Positions 33,962 through 46,269 of a stretch of 64,000 bases of DNA are shown here, in pieces; position 1 is the first letter of the stretch, and every line of letters starts with the position of its first letter. The DNA comes from Populus alba (lineage: Eukaryota > Streptophyta > Magnoliopsida > Malpighiales > Salicaceae). The translations under genes and the position numbers were made by a program. The notes under the pieces are model-generated. The model was given only the letters and a program-made list of their open reading frames with translations. It was not told where the DNA came from and did no database searches. The stretch is taken from NCBI RefSeq assembly GCF_005239225.2, contig NC_133295.1, positions 7,936,001 to 8,000,000 on the forward strand, given 5' to 3'.

Positions 33962-34942
33962 TGATGCGAACCTCGTGATCACGTGGTCACGCAACCCACA
34001 ATCAAGATTGAGATCTGATCCCGGAAAGCCGAAATAGTCTGATATGAGTGCGACACAATGGAAACCTGCCCCAAGGCACCAACACTATTGGAATGAGTAG
34101 AATGACGCCACGAAGCCAGTTAATCTTCGATAAGCCAGATTCAGTTCGTTCAAGAACTGAAGAATGCAAGAATCACTCTCACACGTTAAAACTGAAAAAA
34201 ATTCAGAATAATATTCATCAAAGCTGCCGAAATTGTGGCTTACATGAGTTTAAATAGTTCTTGAAAAATTAACCCTAATGGACCTCTTATGTGGACTTAT
34301 ATGAGGTCCACTCAAAACTGGCCCAAAACCCTAAACTAAAAAGCCCATAACCTGATCCAAACAAGCCTCGGATCCTAGCTGAAAACAAACTATTTAATTA
34401 AGCCCAAACATGAAAGAAAAATAATAAAATAATAAGTAACTTTTCATTAAATACCACCAAGCCCTTCTTTCCTTGCTGTAGCTAGGATGGAATAAGAAAT
34501 CCTTATAAGAAAAGGATTCTGAAACATTAATGAATCCATTGCCACACTAGGAATTATATTGCAACTCATTAAAGATCCTTGTGAACTAGGAAATTCCCAA
34601 ACCAGCTACCACGTCCTTGGAGGAAAGGAATCCTAATCAAATAGGAAGTCCACAAGTCAAATGGAAGTTAAATAACAAAATCCGTACAGCCTCTGTTGAC
34701 CAGTGTGTATTGGGTGCCGTTACCGAACACCGATTGACCTGCAATTATTTAACCCAAGGTAGTAAGATATGTCTTGGAGAGTCCCACATAAAATATTAGC
34801 CCGATCCAACGGTTCGGATTGGAGAATTATGACTGTTGCCGTAAACCTGGACTGCTGCGCTTTTTACGCCAAAATCCGAATCTGACCTTACTTGGGTCGT
34901 ATCACAGGGCTGAACCGTATCATTCCCTCCCTCCTTCAATGA
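33962..34942 (-). mobile_element. Family 1 array, unit 3 (cut by assembly gap)
   Basis: LTR 3 is 33962-34922, followed by 20 bases of polypurine tract and then Ns. From about 34430 the sequence carries many one-base insertions relative to all other copies, which suggests unpolished sequence beside the gap rather than real change. Confidence 0.85.
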
Positions 34943-35442
34943 NNNNNNNNNNNNNNNNNNNNNNNNNNNNNNNNNNNNNNNNNNNNNNNNNNNNNNNNNN
35001 NNNNNNNNNNNNNNNNNNNNNNNNNNNNNNNNNNNNNNNNNNNNNNNNNNNNNNNNNNNNNNNNNNNNNNNNNNNNNNNNNNNNNNNNNNNNNNNNNNNN
35101 NNNNNNNNNNNNNNNNNNNNNNNNNNNNNNNNNNNNNNNNNNNNNNNNNNNNNNNNNNNNNNNNNNNNNNNNNNNNNNNNNNNNNNNNNNNNNNNNNNNN
35201 NNNNNNNNNNNNNNNNNNNNNNNNNNNNNNNNNNNNNNNNNNNNNNNNNNNNNNNNNNNNNNNNNNNNNNNNNNNNNNNNNNNNNNNNNNNNNNNNNNNN
35301 NNNNNNNNNNNNNNNNNNNNNNNNNNNNNNNNNNNNNNNNNNNNNNNNNNNNNNNNNNNNNNNNNNNNNNNNNNNNNNNNNNNNNNNNNNNNNNNNNNNN
35401 NNNNNNNNNNNNNNNNNNNNNNNNNNNNNNNNNNNNNNNNNN
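34943..35442. other. Assembly gap, 500 N
   Basis: Exactly 500 Ns, so a placeholder length. The left edge is at the polypurine tract of unit 3 and the right edge is in mid-LTR. At least the rest of one internal region and about half an LTR (roughly 1.8 kb), or any number of further units, are missing. Confidence 0.99.
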
Positions 35443-37339
35443 AAAGAAAATAATTAAAAAATAAAGTAACCTTGTCATTAAATACCACCAGCCCTCTTTC
35501 CTTGTGTAGCCAGTTATGAATAAGGAATCCTTGATAAGAAAAAGGATTCTGAAACATTAATGAATCCTTGCCACACTTAGGAGATTATATTGCAACTCAT
35601 TAAAGATCCTTGTGGAACTAGGAAATTCCAAAACCAGCTCCCACATCCTTGGAGGAAAGGAATCCTAATCAAATAGGAAGTCCACAAGTCAAATGGAAGT
35701 AAATAACCAAAAAAATCCGTATACAGCCTCTTGTTGACCAGGTATTGGGTGCCTTTACCAACGAGACCTGAAATTTTAACCCAAGAGCAAAGATATGCTG
35801 GAGAGTCCACATAAAATATTAGCCCGCCCGACCAACGGTCGGGATTGAAATTATGAACTGTTTTCCTAAACCTGGACTGTTCGCTTTTTACTGCCAAAAT
35901 CCGAATCTGGACCTTACTTGGGTCGTATTCACAGGGCTGAACCGTATCATTCCCTCCCTCTTCAAGAAGATCGCCCTCGAATCTTGAATAGCATTAATGG
36001 TGACTTCAGTAAGCCTCTTGTTTAAGCCTTCGGAATCCCTTATGCTAACACCTTTCTCCAACAACCACTGTATAGAAGTAGTGACTGACAAGAATTCAAA
36101 TAAGCACGCCGTACTAACCACTTGCGTACATACTTTTGAATGATAACCACAGCGACTCTCCTTCGTCTTTCATCCTTTTGGCGTTGTACCTCTTTTTCCC
36201 ATGAAGCTTCAAGATCATAGAATAATCTTCTACACTTATCAACTTCTCGTTCTAGAACCCCCCAAACCATGGCTTAGTATTTCGCATCGTTGATCTACAA
36301 TCCTCCTCTGTTCCCTCTCCCTTAGTGAATACATGACACAGATAGGGGAAAAAAAAAAACAAGAAGACGACGACAAGAATAGAGTTTATAGCATGAAGAA
36401 CATTGATTTAGACTCGAGAATACAAATCTGACTTTTGTTTGGACCAGAACTTATCGAAAAACAAACTAATGCGAGGGTGATGAAAATGACTCAAAACAAC
36501 AGCCAAATATCAAAATATGATGATAGTATAATGGCAGGAACGAAATCAACAGAAACAAAACAAGTTTTGAAAGATAACACCAAACAGACCCGTTACGACA
36601 AAACAAGACCTAATTCGGGAAACCTAAAGAAACCGATATCCAAATGACCTCGAATTTAATTTCTATTATTAAAATACTGTGAAATCACCAAAAATCAATT
36701 TATAGGTCGTTCTCTTATTTCTAGGTACCCAAACTCCTTGTATGATCAGTTTGCGGCAGAATTGATCCTCCAATTAAAACCTCCAGAAGCCGGAATCAAA
36801 ATATGCCCAAATTTAATATATGGTGCGATCTCATCCCCAATACACATAATATGAAGTTTCAACTGATTCGAAGGTGTTTTTTACGGCTCACTAATAGTAG
36901 TGTTTCTGCGGCAGAATTGAACCTCGAATTAAAACCTCAAGCAAATAATATCAGAATAGCCCAACTTTGATATATGATGCGATCCCACCCCCAATAGACT
37001 GAATATGAAGTTTAAATTGATTCCGAGGTGGTTTGCTTATGGTTCACCAAGATTTGTTTTTCTGCGGCAAAAATTGAATGATCCTTCAAATTTCAACTAA
37101 TCACTCTTTTCTCTATTTCTTTCTTCTTTTTTTTTTCTTTTTTTTAACAAACTGATATGATTAGAGACAGTAACAAGATGAAATATAAACTTTTTTTTTT
37201 TTTTTTGCTTAGATGACACAGACACGAAGAACAAGAAGATGGACGCAAACACTGAAAAACTTAAGGGAACACTAAAAAAAAAAAAACAAAAATAACAGAA
37301 TGATATGACCTTGTTTCGGAGCCTAGCTCTGATACCAAC
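35443..37339 (-). mobile_element. Family 1 array, unit 4 (left part lost in gap)
   Basis: A partial LTR at 35443-35949 is followed by the internal region 35950-37339. The LTR part is rich in small indels and lacks some U3 segments ('accaacgagacctgaaattttaaccc'). The distal internal region reads cleanly and ends in the PBS next to LTR 5. Confidence 0.8.
35888..36270 (-). pseudogene. Array unit 4 IQ-motif ORF, frameshifted
   Basis: Both IQ motifs are visible (IQKYVRKWLVRRAY at about 36115-36156; WRKVLA near 36050). Frames change at about 36092, 36065 and 36010 through single-base indels, in the zone of poor sequence right of the gap. Confidence 0.55.
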
Positions 37340-39574
37340 TGATGCGAACCTCGTGATCACGTGGTCACGCAACCCACAATCAAGATTGAGATCTGATCCC
37401 GGAAAGCCGAAATAGGTCTGATATGAGTGCGACACAATGGAAACCTGCCCCAAGGCACCAACACTATTGGAATGAGTAGAATGACGCCACGAAGCCAGTT
37501 AATCTTCGATAAGTCAGATTCAGTTCGTTCAAGAACTGAAGAATGCAAGAATCACTCTCACACGTTAAAACTGAAAAATTTCAGAATAATAATCATCAAA
37601 GCTGCCGAAATTTTGGCCTACATGAGTTTAAATAGTTCTTGAAAAGTTAACCCTAATGGACCCTTTATGTGGACTTATATGAGGTCCACTCAAAACTGGC
37701 CCAAAACCCTAAAATGAAAAGCCCATGACCTGATCCAAACAAGCCTTGGATCCTAGCTGAAAACAAACTATTAATTAAGCCCAAACATTAAAGAAAATAA
37801 TAAAAATAAGTAACTTGTCATTAAATACCACCAGCCCTTCTTTCCTTGTGTAGCTAGGATGAATAAGGAATCCTTATAAGAAAAGGATTCTGAAACATTA
37901 ATGAATCCTTGCCACACTAGGAGATTATATTGCACCTCATTAAAGATCCTTGTGGAACTAGGAAATTCCCAAAACCAGCTCCCACATCCTTGGAGGAAAA
38001 GAATCCTAATCAAATAGGAAGTCCACAAGTCAAATGGAAGTAAATAACAAAATCCGTACAGCCTCTGTTGACCAGTATTGGGGTGCCTTCTCGAACTCCG
38101 ATTGACCTGGACTGTTGCGCTTTTTACGCCAAAATCCGAATCTGACCTTACTTGGGTCGTATCACAGGGCTGAACCGTATCATTCCCTCCCTCTTCAAGA
38201 AGATTCGCCCTCGAATCTTGAACAGCATTAATGGTGACTTCAGTAGCCTCTTGTTTAAGCCTTCGGAATCCCCTTATTGCTAACACCTTTCTCCAACAAC
38301 ACTGTATAGAAGTAGTGACTGACAAGAATTTCAAATAAGCACGCCGTACTAACCACTTGCGTACATACTTTTGAATGATAACCACAGCGACTCTCCTTCG
38401 TCTTTCATCCTTTTGGCGTTGTACCTCTTTTTCCCATGAAGCTTCAAGATCATAGAATAATCTTCTACACTTATCAACTTCTCGTTCTAGAACCCCCAAA
38501 CCATGGCTTAGTATTTCGCATCGTTGATCTACAATCCTCCTCTGTTCCCTCTCCCTTAGTGAATACATGACACAGATAGGGGAAAAAAACAAGAAGACGA
38601 CGGCAAGAATAGAGTTTATAGCATGAAGAACATTGATTTAGACTCGAGAATACAAATCTGACTTTTGTTTGGACCAGAACTTATTGAAAAACAAACTAAT
38701 GCGAGGGTGATGAAAATGACTCAAACAACAGCCAAATATCAAAATATGATGATAGTATAATGGCAGGGACGAAATCAACAGAAACAAAACAAGTTTTGAA
38801 AGATAACACCAAACAGACCCGTTACGACAAAACAAGACCTAATTCGGGAAACCTAAAGAAACCGATATCCAAATGACCTCGAATTTAATTTCTATTATTA
38901 AAATACTGTGAAATCACCAAAAATCAATTTATAGGTCGTTCTCTTATTTCTAGGTACCCAAACTCCTTGTATGATCAGTTTGCGGCAGAATTGATCCTCC
39001 AATTAAAACCTCCAGAAGCCGGAATCAAAATATGCCCAAATTTAATATATGGTGCGATCTCATCCCCAATACACATAATATGAAGTTTCAACTGATTCGA
39101 AGGTGTTTTTCTTACGGCTCACTAATAGTAGTGTTTCTGCGGCAGAATTGAACCTCGAATTAAAACCTCAAGCAAATAATATCAGAATAGGCCCAACTTT
39201 GATATATGATGCGATCCCACCCCCAATAGACTGAATATGAAGTTTAAATTGATTCCGAGGTGGTTTGCTTATGGTTCACCAAGATTTGTTTTTTGCGGCA
39301 AAAATTGAATGGTCCTTCAAATTTCAACTAATCACTCTTTTCTCTATTTCTTTCTTCTTTTTTTTTTTCTTTTCTTTTTAACAAACTGATATGATTAGAG
39401 ACAGTAACAAGATGGAATATAAACTTTTTTTTTTTTTTTTTGCTTAGATGACACAGACACGAAGAACAAGAAGATGGACGCAAACACTGAAAAACTTAAG
39501 GGAACACTAAAAAAAAAAAAACAAAAATAACAGAATGATATGACCTTGTTTCGGAGCCTAGCTCTGATACCAAC
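37340..39574 (-). mobile_element. Family 1 array, unit 5 (short-LTR type)
   Basis: LTR 5 is 37340-38182 (843 bp) and the internal region 38183-39574. Relative to full LTRs it lacks 102 bp in U3, between two acctg copies. Period to the next unit is 2,235 bp. The internal region carries the 'cttattgaaa' and 'tactgtgaaat' variants. Confidence 0.92.
37771..38592 (-). CDS. Array ORF, unit 5, 273 residues (short U3 form)
   Basis: Same protein as unit 12 but lacking 34 residues in the U3-encoded part (YGNSHN to YLGLKLQ), an in-frame loss. Both IQ motifs are intact. The IQ part reads AVQDSRANLLEEGGN at the polypurine tract. Open from MFFSPICVMYSL to FGLN. Confidence 0.45.
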   Translation of the reverse strand: MFFSPICVMYSLREREQRRIVDQRCEILSHGLGVLEREVDKCRRLFYDLEASWEKEVQRQKDERRRRVAVVIIQKYVRKWLVRRAYLKFLSVTTSIQCCWRKVLAIRGFRRLKQEATEVTINAVQDSRANLLEEGGNDTVQPCDTTQVRSDSDFGVKSATVQVNRSSRRHPNTGQQRLYGFCYLLPFDLWTSYLIRILFLQGCGSWFWEFPSSTRIFNEVQYNLLVWQGFINVSESFSYKDSLFILATQGKKGWWYLMTSYLFLLFSLMFGLN

Positions 39575-41806
39575 TGATGCGAACCTCGTGATCACGTGGT
39601 CACGCAACCCACAATCAAGATTGAGATCTGATCCCGGAAAGCCGAAATAGGTCTGATATGAGTGCGACACAATGGAAACCTGCCCCAAGGCACCAACACT
39701 ATTGGAATGAGTAGAATGACGCCACGAAGCCAGTTAATCTTCGATAAGTCAGATTCAGTTCGTTCAAGAACTGAAGAATGCAAGAATCACTCTCACACGT
39801 TAAAACTGAAAATTTCAGAATAATAATCATCAAAGCTGCCGAAATTTTGGCCTACATGAGTTTAAATAGTTCTTGAAAAGTTAACCCTAATGGACCCTTT
39901 ATGTGGACTTATATGAGGTCCACTCAAAACTGGCCCAAAACCCTAAAATGAAAAGCCCATGACCTGATCCAAACAAGCCTTGGATCCTAGCTGAAAACAA
40001 ACTATTAATTAAGCCCAAACATTAAAAGAAAATAATAAAAATAAGTAACTTGTCATTAAATACCACCAGCCCTTCTTTCCTTGTGTAGCTAGGATGAATA
40101 AGGAATCCTTATAAGAAAAGGATTCTGAAACATTAATGAATCCTTGCCACACTAGGAGATTATATTGCACCTCATTAAAGATCCTTGTGGAACTAGGAAA
40201 TTCCCAAAACCAGCTCCCACATCCTTGGAGGAAAAGAATCCTAATCAAATAGGAAGTCCACAAGTCAAATGGAAGTAAATAACAAAATCCGTACAGCCTC
40301 TGTTGACCAGTATTGGGGTGCCTTCTCGAACTCCGATTGACCTGGACTGTTGCGCTTTTTACGCCAAAATCCGAATCTGACCTTACTTGGGTCGTATCAC
40401 AGGGCTGAACCGTATCATTCCCTCCCTCTTCAAGAAGATTCGCCCTCGAATCTTGAACAGCATTAATGGTGACTTCAGTAGCCTCTTGTTTAAGCCTTCG
40501 GAATCCCCTTATTGCTAACACCTTTCTCCAACAACACTGTATAGAAGTAGTGACTGACAAGAATTTCAAATAAGCACGCCGTACTAACCACTTGCGTACA
40601 TACTTTTGAATGATAACCACAGCGACTCTCCTTCGTCTTTCATCCTTTTGGCGTTGTACCTCTTTTTCCCATGAAGCTTCAAGATCATAGAATAATCTTC
40701 TACACTTATCAACTTCTCGTTCTAGAACCCCCAAACCATGGCTTAGTATTTCGCATCGTTGATCTACAATCCTCCTCTGTTCCCTCTCCCTTAGTGAATA
40801 CATGACACAGATAGGGGAAAAAAACAAGAAGACGACGGCAAGAATAGAGTTTATAGCATGAAGAACATTGATTTAGACTCGAGAATACAAATCTGACTTT
40901 TGTTTGGACCAGAACTTATTGAAAAACAAACTAATGCGAGGGTGATGAAAATGACTCAAACAACAGCCAAATATCAAAATATGATGATAGTATAATGGCA
41001 GGGACGAAATCAACAGAAACAAAACAAGTTTTGAAAGATAACACCAAACAGACCCGTTACGACAAAACAAGACCTAATTCGGGAAACCTAAAGAAACCGA
41101 TATCCAAATGACCTCGAATTTAATTTCTATTATTAAAATACTGTGAAATCACCAAAAATCAATTTATAGGTCGTTCTCTTATTTCTAGGTACCCAAACTC
41201 CTTGTATGATCAGTTTGCGGCAGAATTGATCCTCCAATTAAAACCTCCAGAAGCCGGAATCAAAATATGCCCAAATTTAATATATGGTGCGATCTCATCC
41301 CCAATACACATAATATGAAGTTTCAACTGATTCGAAGGTGTTTTTCTTACGGCTCACTAATAGTAGTGTTTCTGCGGCAGAATTGAACCTCGAATTAAAA
41401 CCTCAAGCAAATAATATCAGAATAGGCCCAACTTTGATATATGATGCGATCCCACCCCCAATAGACTGAATATGAAGTTTAAATTGATTCCGAGGTGGTT
41501 TGCTTATGGTTCACCAAGATTTGTTTTTCTGCGGCAAAAATTGAATGGTCCTTCAAATTTCAACTAATCACTCTTTTCTCTATTTCTTTCTTCTTTTTTT
41601 TTTTCTTTTTAACAAACTGATATGATTAGAGACAGTAACAAGATGGAATATAAACTTTTTTTTTTTTTTTTTTGCTTAGATGACACAGACACGAAGAACA
41701 AGAAGATGGACGCAAACACTGAAAAACTTAAGGGAACACTAAAAAAAAAAAAACAAAAATAACAGAATGATATGACCTTGTTTCGGAGCCTAGCTCTGAT
41801 ACCAAC
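39575..41806 (-). mobile_element. Family 1 array, unit 6 (short-LTR type)
   Basis: LTR 6 is 39575-40417 (843 bp) and the internal region 40418-41806; period 2,232 bp. Nearly identical to units 5 and 7, differing mainly in A and T run lengths and one added A in the LTR near 40026. Confidence 0.92.
40009..40827 (-). CDS. Array ORF, unit 6, 272 residues
   Basis: As unit 5, except that an extra A near 40026 changes the last residues from SLMFGLN to SFNVWA. All other residues match the unit 5 form. Confidence 0.42.
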   Translation of the reverse strand: MFFSPICVMYSLREREQRRIVDQRCEILSHGLGVLEREVDKCRRLFYDLEASWEKEVQRQKDERRRRVAVVIIQKYVRKWLVRRAYLKFLSVTTSIQCCWRKVLAIRGFRRLKQEATEVTINAVQDSRANLLEEGGNDTVQPCDTTQVRSDSDFGVKSATVQVNRSSRRHPNTGQQRLYGFCYLLPFDLWTSYLIRILFLQGCGSWFWEFPSSTRIFNEVQYNLLVWQGFINVSESFSYKDSLFILATQGKKGWWYLMTSYLFLLFSFNVWA

Positions 41807-44040
41807 TGATGCGAACCTCGTGATCACGTGGTCACGCAACCCACAATCAAGATTGAGATCTGATCCCGGAAAGCCGAAATAGGTCTGATATGAGTGCGAC
41901 ACAATGGAAACCTGCCCCAAGGCACCAACACTATTGGAATGAGTAGAATGACGCCACGAAGCCAGTTAATCTTCGATAAGTCAGATTCAGTTCGTTCAAG
42001 AACTGAAGAATGCAAGAATCACTCTCACACGTTAAAACTGAAAATTTCAGAATAATAATCATCAAAGCTGCCGAAATTTTGGCCTACATGAGTTTAAATA
42101 GTTCTTGAAAAGTTAACCCTAATGGACCCTTTATGTGGACTTATATGAGGTCCACTCAAAACTGGCCCAAAACCCTAAAATGAAAAGCCCATGACCTGAT
42201 CCAAACAAGCCTTGGATCCTAGCTGAAAACAAACTATTAATTAAGCCCAAACATTAAAGAAAATAATAAAAATAAGTAACTTGTCATTAAATACCACCAG
42301 CCCTTCTTTCCTTGTGTAGCTAGGATGAATAAGGAATCCTTATAAGAAAAGGATTCTGAAACATTAATGAATCCTTGCCACACTAGGAGATTATATTGCA
42401 CCTCATTAAAGATCCTTGTGGAACTAGGAAATTCCCAAAACCAGCTCCCACATCCTTGGAGGAAAAGAATCCTAATCAAATAGGAAGTCCACAAGTCAAA
42501 TGGAAGTAAATAACAAAATCCGTACAGCCTCTGTTGACCAGTATTGGGTGCCTTCTCGAACTCCGATTGACCTGGACTGTTGCGCTTTTTACGCCAAAAT
42601 CCGAATCTGACCTTACTTGGGTCGTATCACAGGGCTGAACCGTATCATTCCCTCCCTCTTCAAGAAGATTCGCCCTCGAATCTTGAACAGCATTAATGGT
42701 GACTTCAGTAGCCTCTTGTTTAAGCCTTCGGAATCCCCTTATTGCTAACACCTTTCTCCAACAACACTGTATAGAAGTAGTGACTGACAAGAATTTCAAA
42801 TAAGCACGCCGTACTAACCACTTGCGTACATACTTTTGAATGATAACCACAGCGACTCTCCTTCGTCTTTCATCCTTTTGGCGTTGTACCTCTTTTTCCC
42901 ATGAAGCTTCAAGATCATAGAATAATCTTCTACACTTATCAACTTCTCGTTCTAGAACCCCCAAACCATGGCTTAGTATTTCGCATCGTTGATCTACAAT
43001 CCTCCTCTGTTCCCTCTCCCTTAGTGAATACATGACACAGATAGGGGAAAAAAACAAGAAGACGACGGCAAGAATAGAGTTTATAGCATGAAGAACATTG
43101 ATTTAGACTCGAGAATACAAATCTGACTTTTGTTTGGACCAGAACTTATTGAAAAACAAACTAATGCGAGGGTGATGAAAATGACTCAAACAACAGCCAA
43201 ATATCAAAATATGATGATAGTATAATGGCAGGGACGAAATCAACAGAAACAAAACAAGTTTTGAAAGATAACACCAAACAGACCCGTTACGACAAAACAA
43301 GACCTAATTCGGGAAACCTAAAGAAACCGATATCCAAATGACCTCGAATTTAATTTCTATTATTAAAATACTGTGAAATCACCAAAAATCAATTTATAGG
43401 TCGTTCTCTTATTTCTAGGTACCCAAACTCCTTGTATGATCAGTTTGCGGCAGAATTGATCCTCCAATTAAAACCTCCAGAAGCCGGAATCAAAATATGC
43501 CCAAATTTAATATATGGTGCGATCTCATCCCCAATACACATAATATGAAGTTTCAACTAGATTCGAAGGTGTTTTTCTTACGGCTCACTAATAGTAGTGT
43601 TTCTGCGGCAGAATTGAACCTCGAATTAAAACCTCAAGCAAATAATATCAGAATAGGCCCAACTTTGATATATGATGCGATCCCACCCCCAATAGACTGA
43701 ATATGAAGTTTAAATTGATTCCGAGGTGGTTTGCTTATGGTTCACCAAGATTTGTTTTTCTGCGGCAAAAATTGAATGGTCCTTCAAATTTCAACTAATC
43801 ACTCTTTTCTCTATTTCTTTCTTCTTTTTTTTTTTTTCTTTTTAACAAACTGATATGATTAGAGACAGTAACAAGATGGAATATAAACTTTTTTTTTTTT
43901 TTTTTTTGCTTAGATGACACAGACACGAAGAACAAGAAGATGGACGCAAACACTGAAAAACTTAAGGGAACACTAAAAAAAAAAAAACAAAAATAACAGA
44001 ATGATATGACCTTGTTTCGGAGCCTAGCTCTGATACCAAC
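41807..44040 (-). mobile_element. Family 1 array, unit 7 (short-LTR type)
   Basis: LTR 7 is 41807-42647 (841 bp) and the internal region 42648-44040; period 2,234 bp. It shares the 'cttattgaaa' and 'tactgtgaaat' variants with units 5, 6 and 9. Confidence 0.92.
42237..43057 (-). pseudogene. Array ORF, unit 7, frameshifted in U3
   Basis: The first 193 residues (42476-43057) carry the IQ region and part of U3; one G is missing in a G run (about 42546, 'attgggtg' for 'attggggtg'), which shifts the frame. The remaining tail is open at 42237-42494. A single homopolymer change explains it, so an assembly error is possible. Confidence 0.5.
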
Positions 44041-46269
44041 TGATGCGAACCTCGTGATCACGTGGTCACGCAACCCACAATCAAGATTGAGATCTGATCC
44101 CGGAAAGCCGAAATAGGTCTGATATGAGTGCGACACAATGGAAACCTGCCCCAAGGCACCAACACTATTGGAATGAGTAGAATGACGCCACGAAGCCAGT
44201 TAATCTTCGATAAGTCAGATTCAGTTCGTTCAAGAACTGAAGAATGCAAGAATCACTCTCACACGTTAAAACTGAAAATTTCAGAATAATAATCATCAAA
44301 GCTGCCGAAATTTTGGCCTACATGAGTTTAAATAGTTCTTGAAAAGTTAACCCTAATGGACCCTTTATGTGGACTTATATGAGGTCCACTCAAAACTGGC
44401 CCAAAACCCTAAAATGAAAAGCCCATAACCTGATCCAAACAAGCCTTGGATCCTAGCTGAAAACAAACTATTAATTAAGCCCAAACATTAAAGAAAATAA
44501 TAAAAATAAGTAACTTGTCATTAAATACCACCAGCCCTTCTTTCCTTGTGTAGCTAGGATGAATAAGGAATCCTTATAAGAAAAGGATTCTGAAACATTA
44601 ATGAATCCTTGCCACACTAGGAGATTATATTGCACCTCATTAAAGATCCTTGTGGAACTAGGAAATTCCCAAAACCAGCTCCCACATCCTTGGAGGAAAA
44701 GAATCCTAATCAAATAGGAAGTCCACAAGTCAAATGGAAGTAAATAACAAAATCCGTACAGCCTCTGTTGACCAGTATTGGGGTGCCTTCTCGAACTCCG
44801 ATTGACCTGGACTGTTGCGCTTTTTACGCCAAAATCCGAATCTGACCTTACTTGGGTCGTATCACAGGGCTGAACCGTATCATTCCCTCCCTCTTCAAGA
44901 AGATTCGCCCTCGAATCTTGAACAGCATTAATGGTGACTTCAGTAGCCTCTTGTTTAAGCCTTCGGAATCCCCTTATTGCTAACACCTTTCTCCAACAAC
45001 ACTGTATAGAAGTAGTGACTGACAAGAATTTCAAATAAGCACGCCGTACTAACCACTTGCGTACATACTTTTGAATGATAACCACAGCGACTCTCCTTCG
45101 TCTTTCATCCTTTTGGCGTTGTACCTCTTTTTCCCATGAAGCTTCAAGATCATAGAATAATCTTCTACACTTATCAACTTCTCGTTCTAGAACCCCCAAA
45201 CCATGGCTTAGTATTTCGCATCGTTGATCTACAATCCTCCTCTGTTCCCTCTCCCTTAGTGAATACATGACACAGATAGGGGAAAAAAACAAGAAGACGA
45301 CGGCAAGAATAGAGTTTATAGCATGAAGAACATTGATTTAGACTCGAGAATACAAATCTGACTTTTGTTTGGACCAGAACTTATCGAAAAACAAACTAAT
45401 GCGAGGGTGATGAAAATGACTCAAACAACAGCCAAATATCAAAATATGATGATAGTATAATGGCAGGACGAAATCAACAGAAACAAAACAAGTTTTGAAA
45501 GATAACACCAAACAGACCCGTTACGACAAAACAAGACCTAATTCGGGAAACCTAAAGAAACCGATATCCAAATGACCTCGAATTTAATTTCTATTATTAA
45601 AATACTATGAAATCACCAAAAAATCAATTTATAGGTCGTTCTCTTATTTCTAGGTACCCAAACTCCTTGTATGATCAGTTTGCGGCAGAATTGATCCTCC
45701 AATTAAAACCTCCAGAAGCCGGAATCAAAATATGCCCAAATTTAATATATGGTGCGATCTCATCCCCAATACACAGAATATGAAATTTCAACTGATTCGA
45801 AGGTGTTTTTCTTACGGCTTCACTAATAGTAGTGTTTCTGCGGCAGAATTGAACTCGAATTAAAACCTCAAGCAAATAATATCAGAATAGCCCAACTTTG
45901 ATATATGATGCGATCCCACCCCCAATAGACTGAATATGAAGTTTAAATAGATTCCGAGGTGGTTTGCTTATGGTTCACCAAGATTTGTGTTTTTGCGGCA
46001 AAAATTGAATGATCCTTCAAATTTCAACTAATCACTCTTTTCTCTATTTCTTTCTGATTTTTTTTTTTCTTTTTAACAAACTGATATGATTAGAGACAGT
46101 AACAAGATGGAATATAAACTTTTTTTTTTTTTTTTTTGCTTAGATGACACAGACACGAAGAACAAGAAGATGGACGCAAACACTGAAAAACTTAAGGGAA
46201 CACTAAAAAAAAAAAACAAAAATAACAGAATGATATGACCTTGTTTCGGAGCCTAGCTCTGATACCAAC
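44041..46269 (-). mobile_element. Family 1 array, unit 8 (short-LTR type)
   Basis: LTR 8 is 44041-44882 (842 bp) and the internal region 44883-46269; period 2,229 bp. The internal region has 'cttatcgaaa' and 'tactatgaaat', as in units 10 and 11 and unlike its neighbours 7 and 9. Confidence 0.92.
44471..45292 (-). CDS. Array ORF, unit 8, 273 residues
   Basis: The predicted residues match the unit 5 form throughout, including the in-frame 34-residue U3 loss and the NEVQYN variant. Confidence 0.45.
   Translation of the reverse strand: MFFSPICVMYSLREREQRRIVDQRCEILSHGLGVLEREVDKCRRLFYDLEASWEKEVQRQKDERRRRVAVVIIQKYVRKWLVRRAYLKFLSVTTSIQCCWRKVLAIRGFRRLKQEATEVTINAVQDSRANLLEEGGNDTVQPCDTTQVRSDSDFGVKSATVQVNRSSRRHPNTGQQRLYGFCYLLPFDLWTSYLIRILFLQGCGSWFWEFPSSTRIFNEVQYNLLVWQGFINVSESFSYKDSLFILATQGKKGWWYLMTSYLFLLFSLMFGLN

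Noticed and set aside
34796..35557. Long open frames on both strands over this span
   Set aside because: They run through 500 Ns; the translated part is unknown sequence, not coding evidence.
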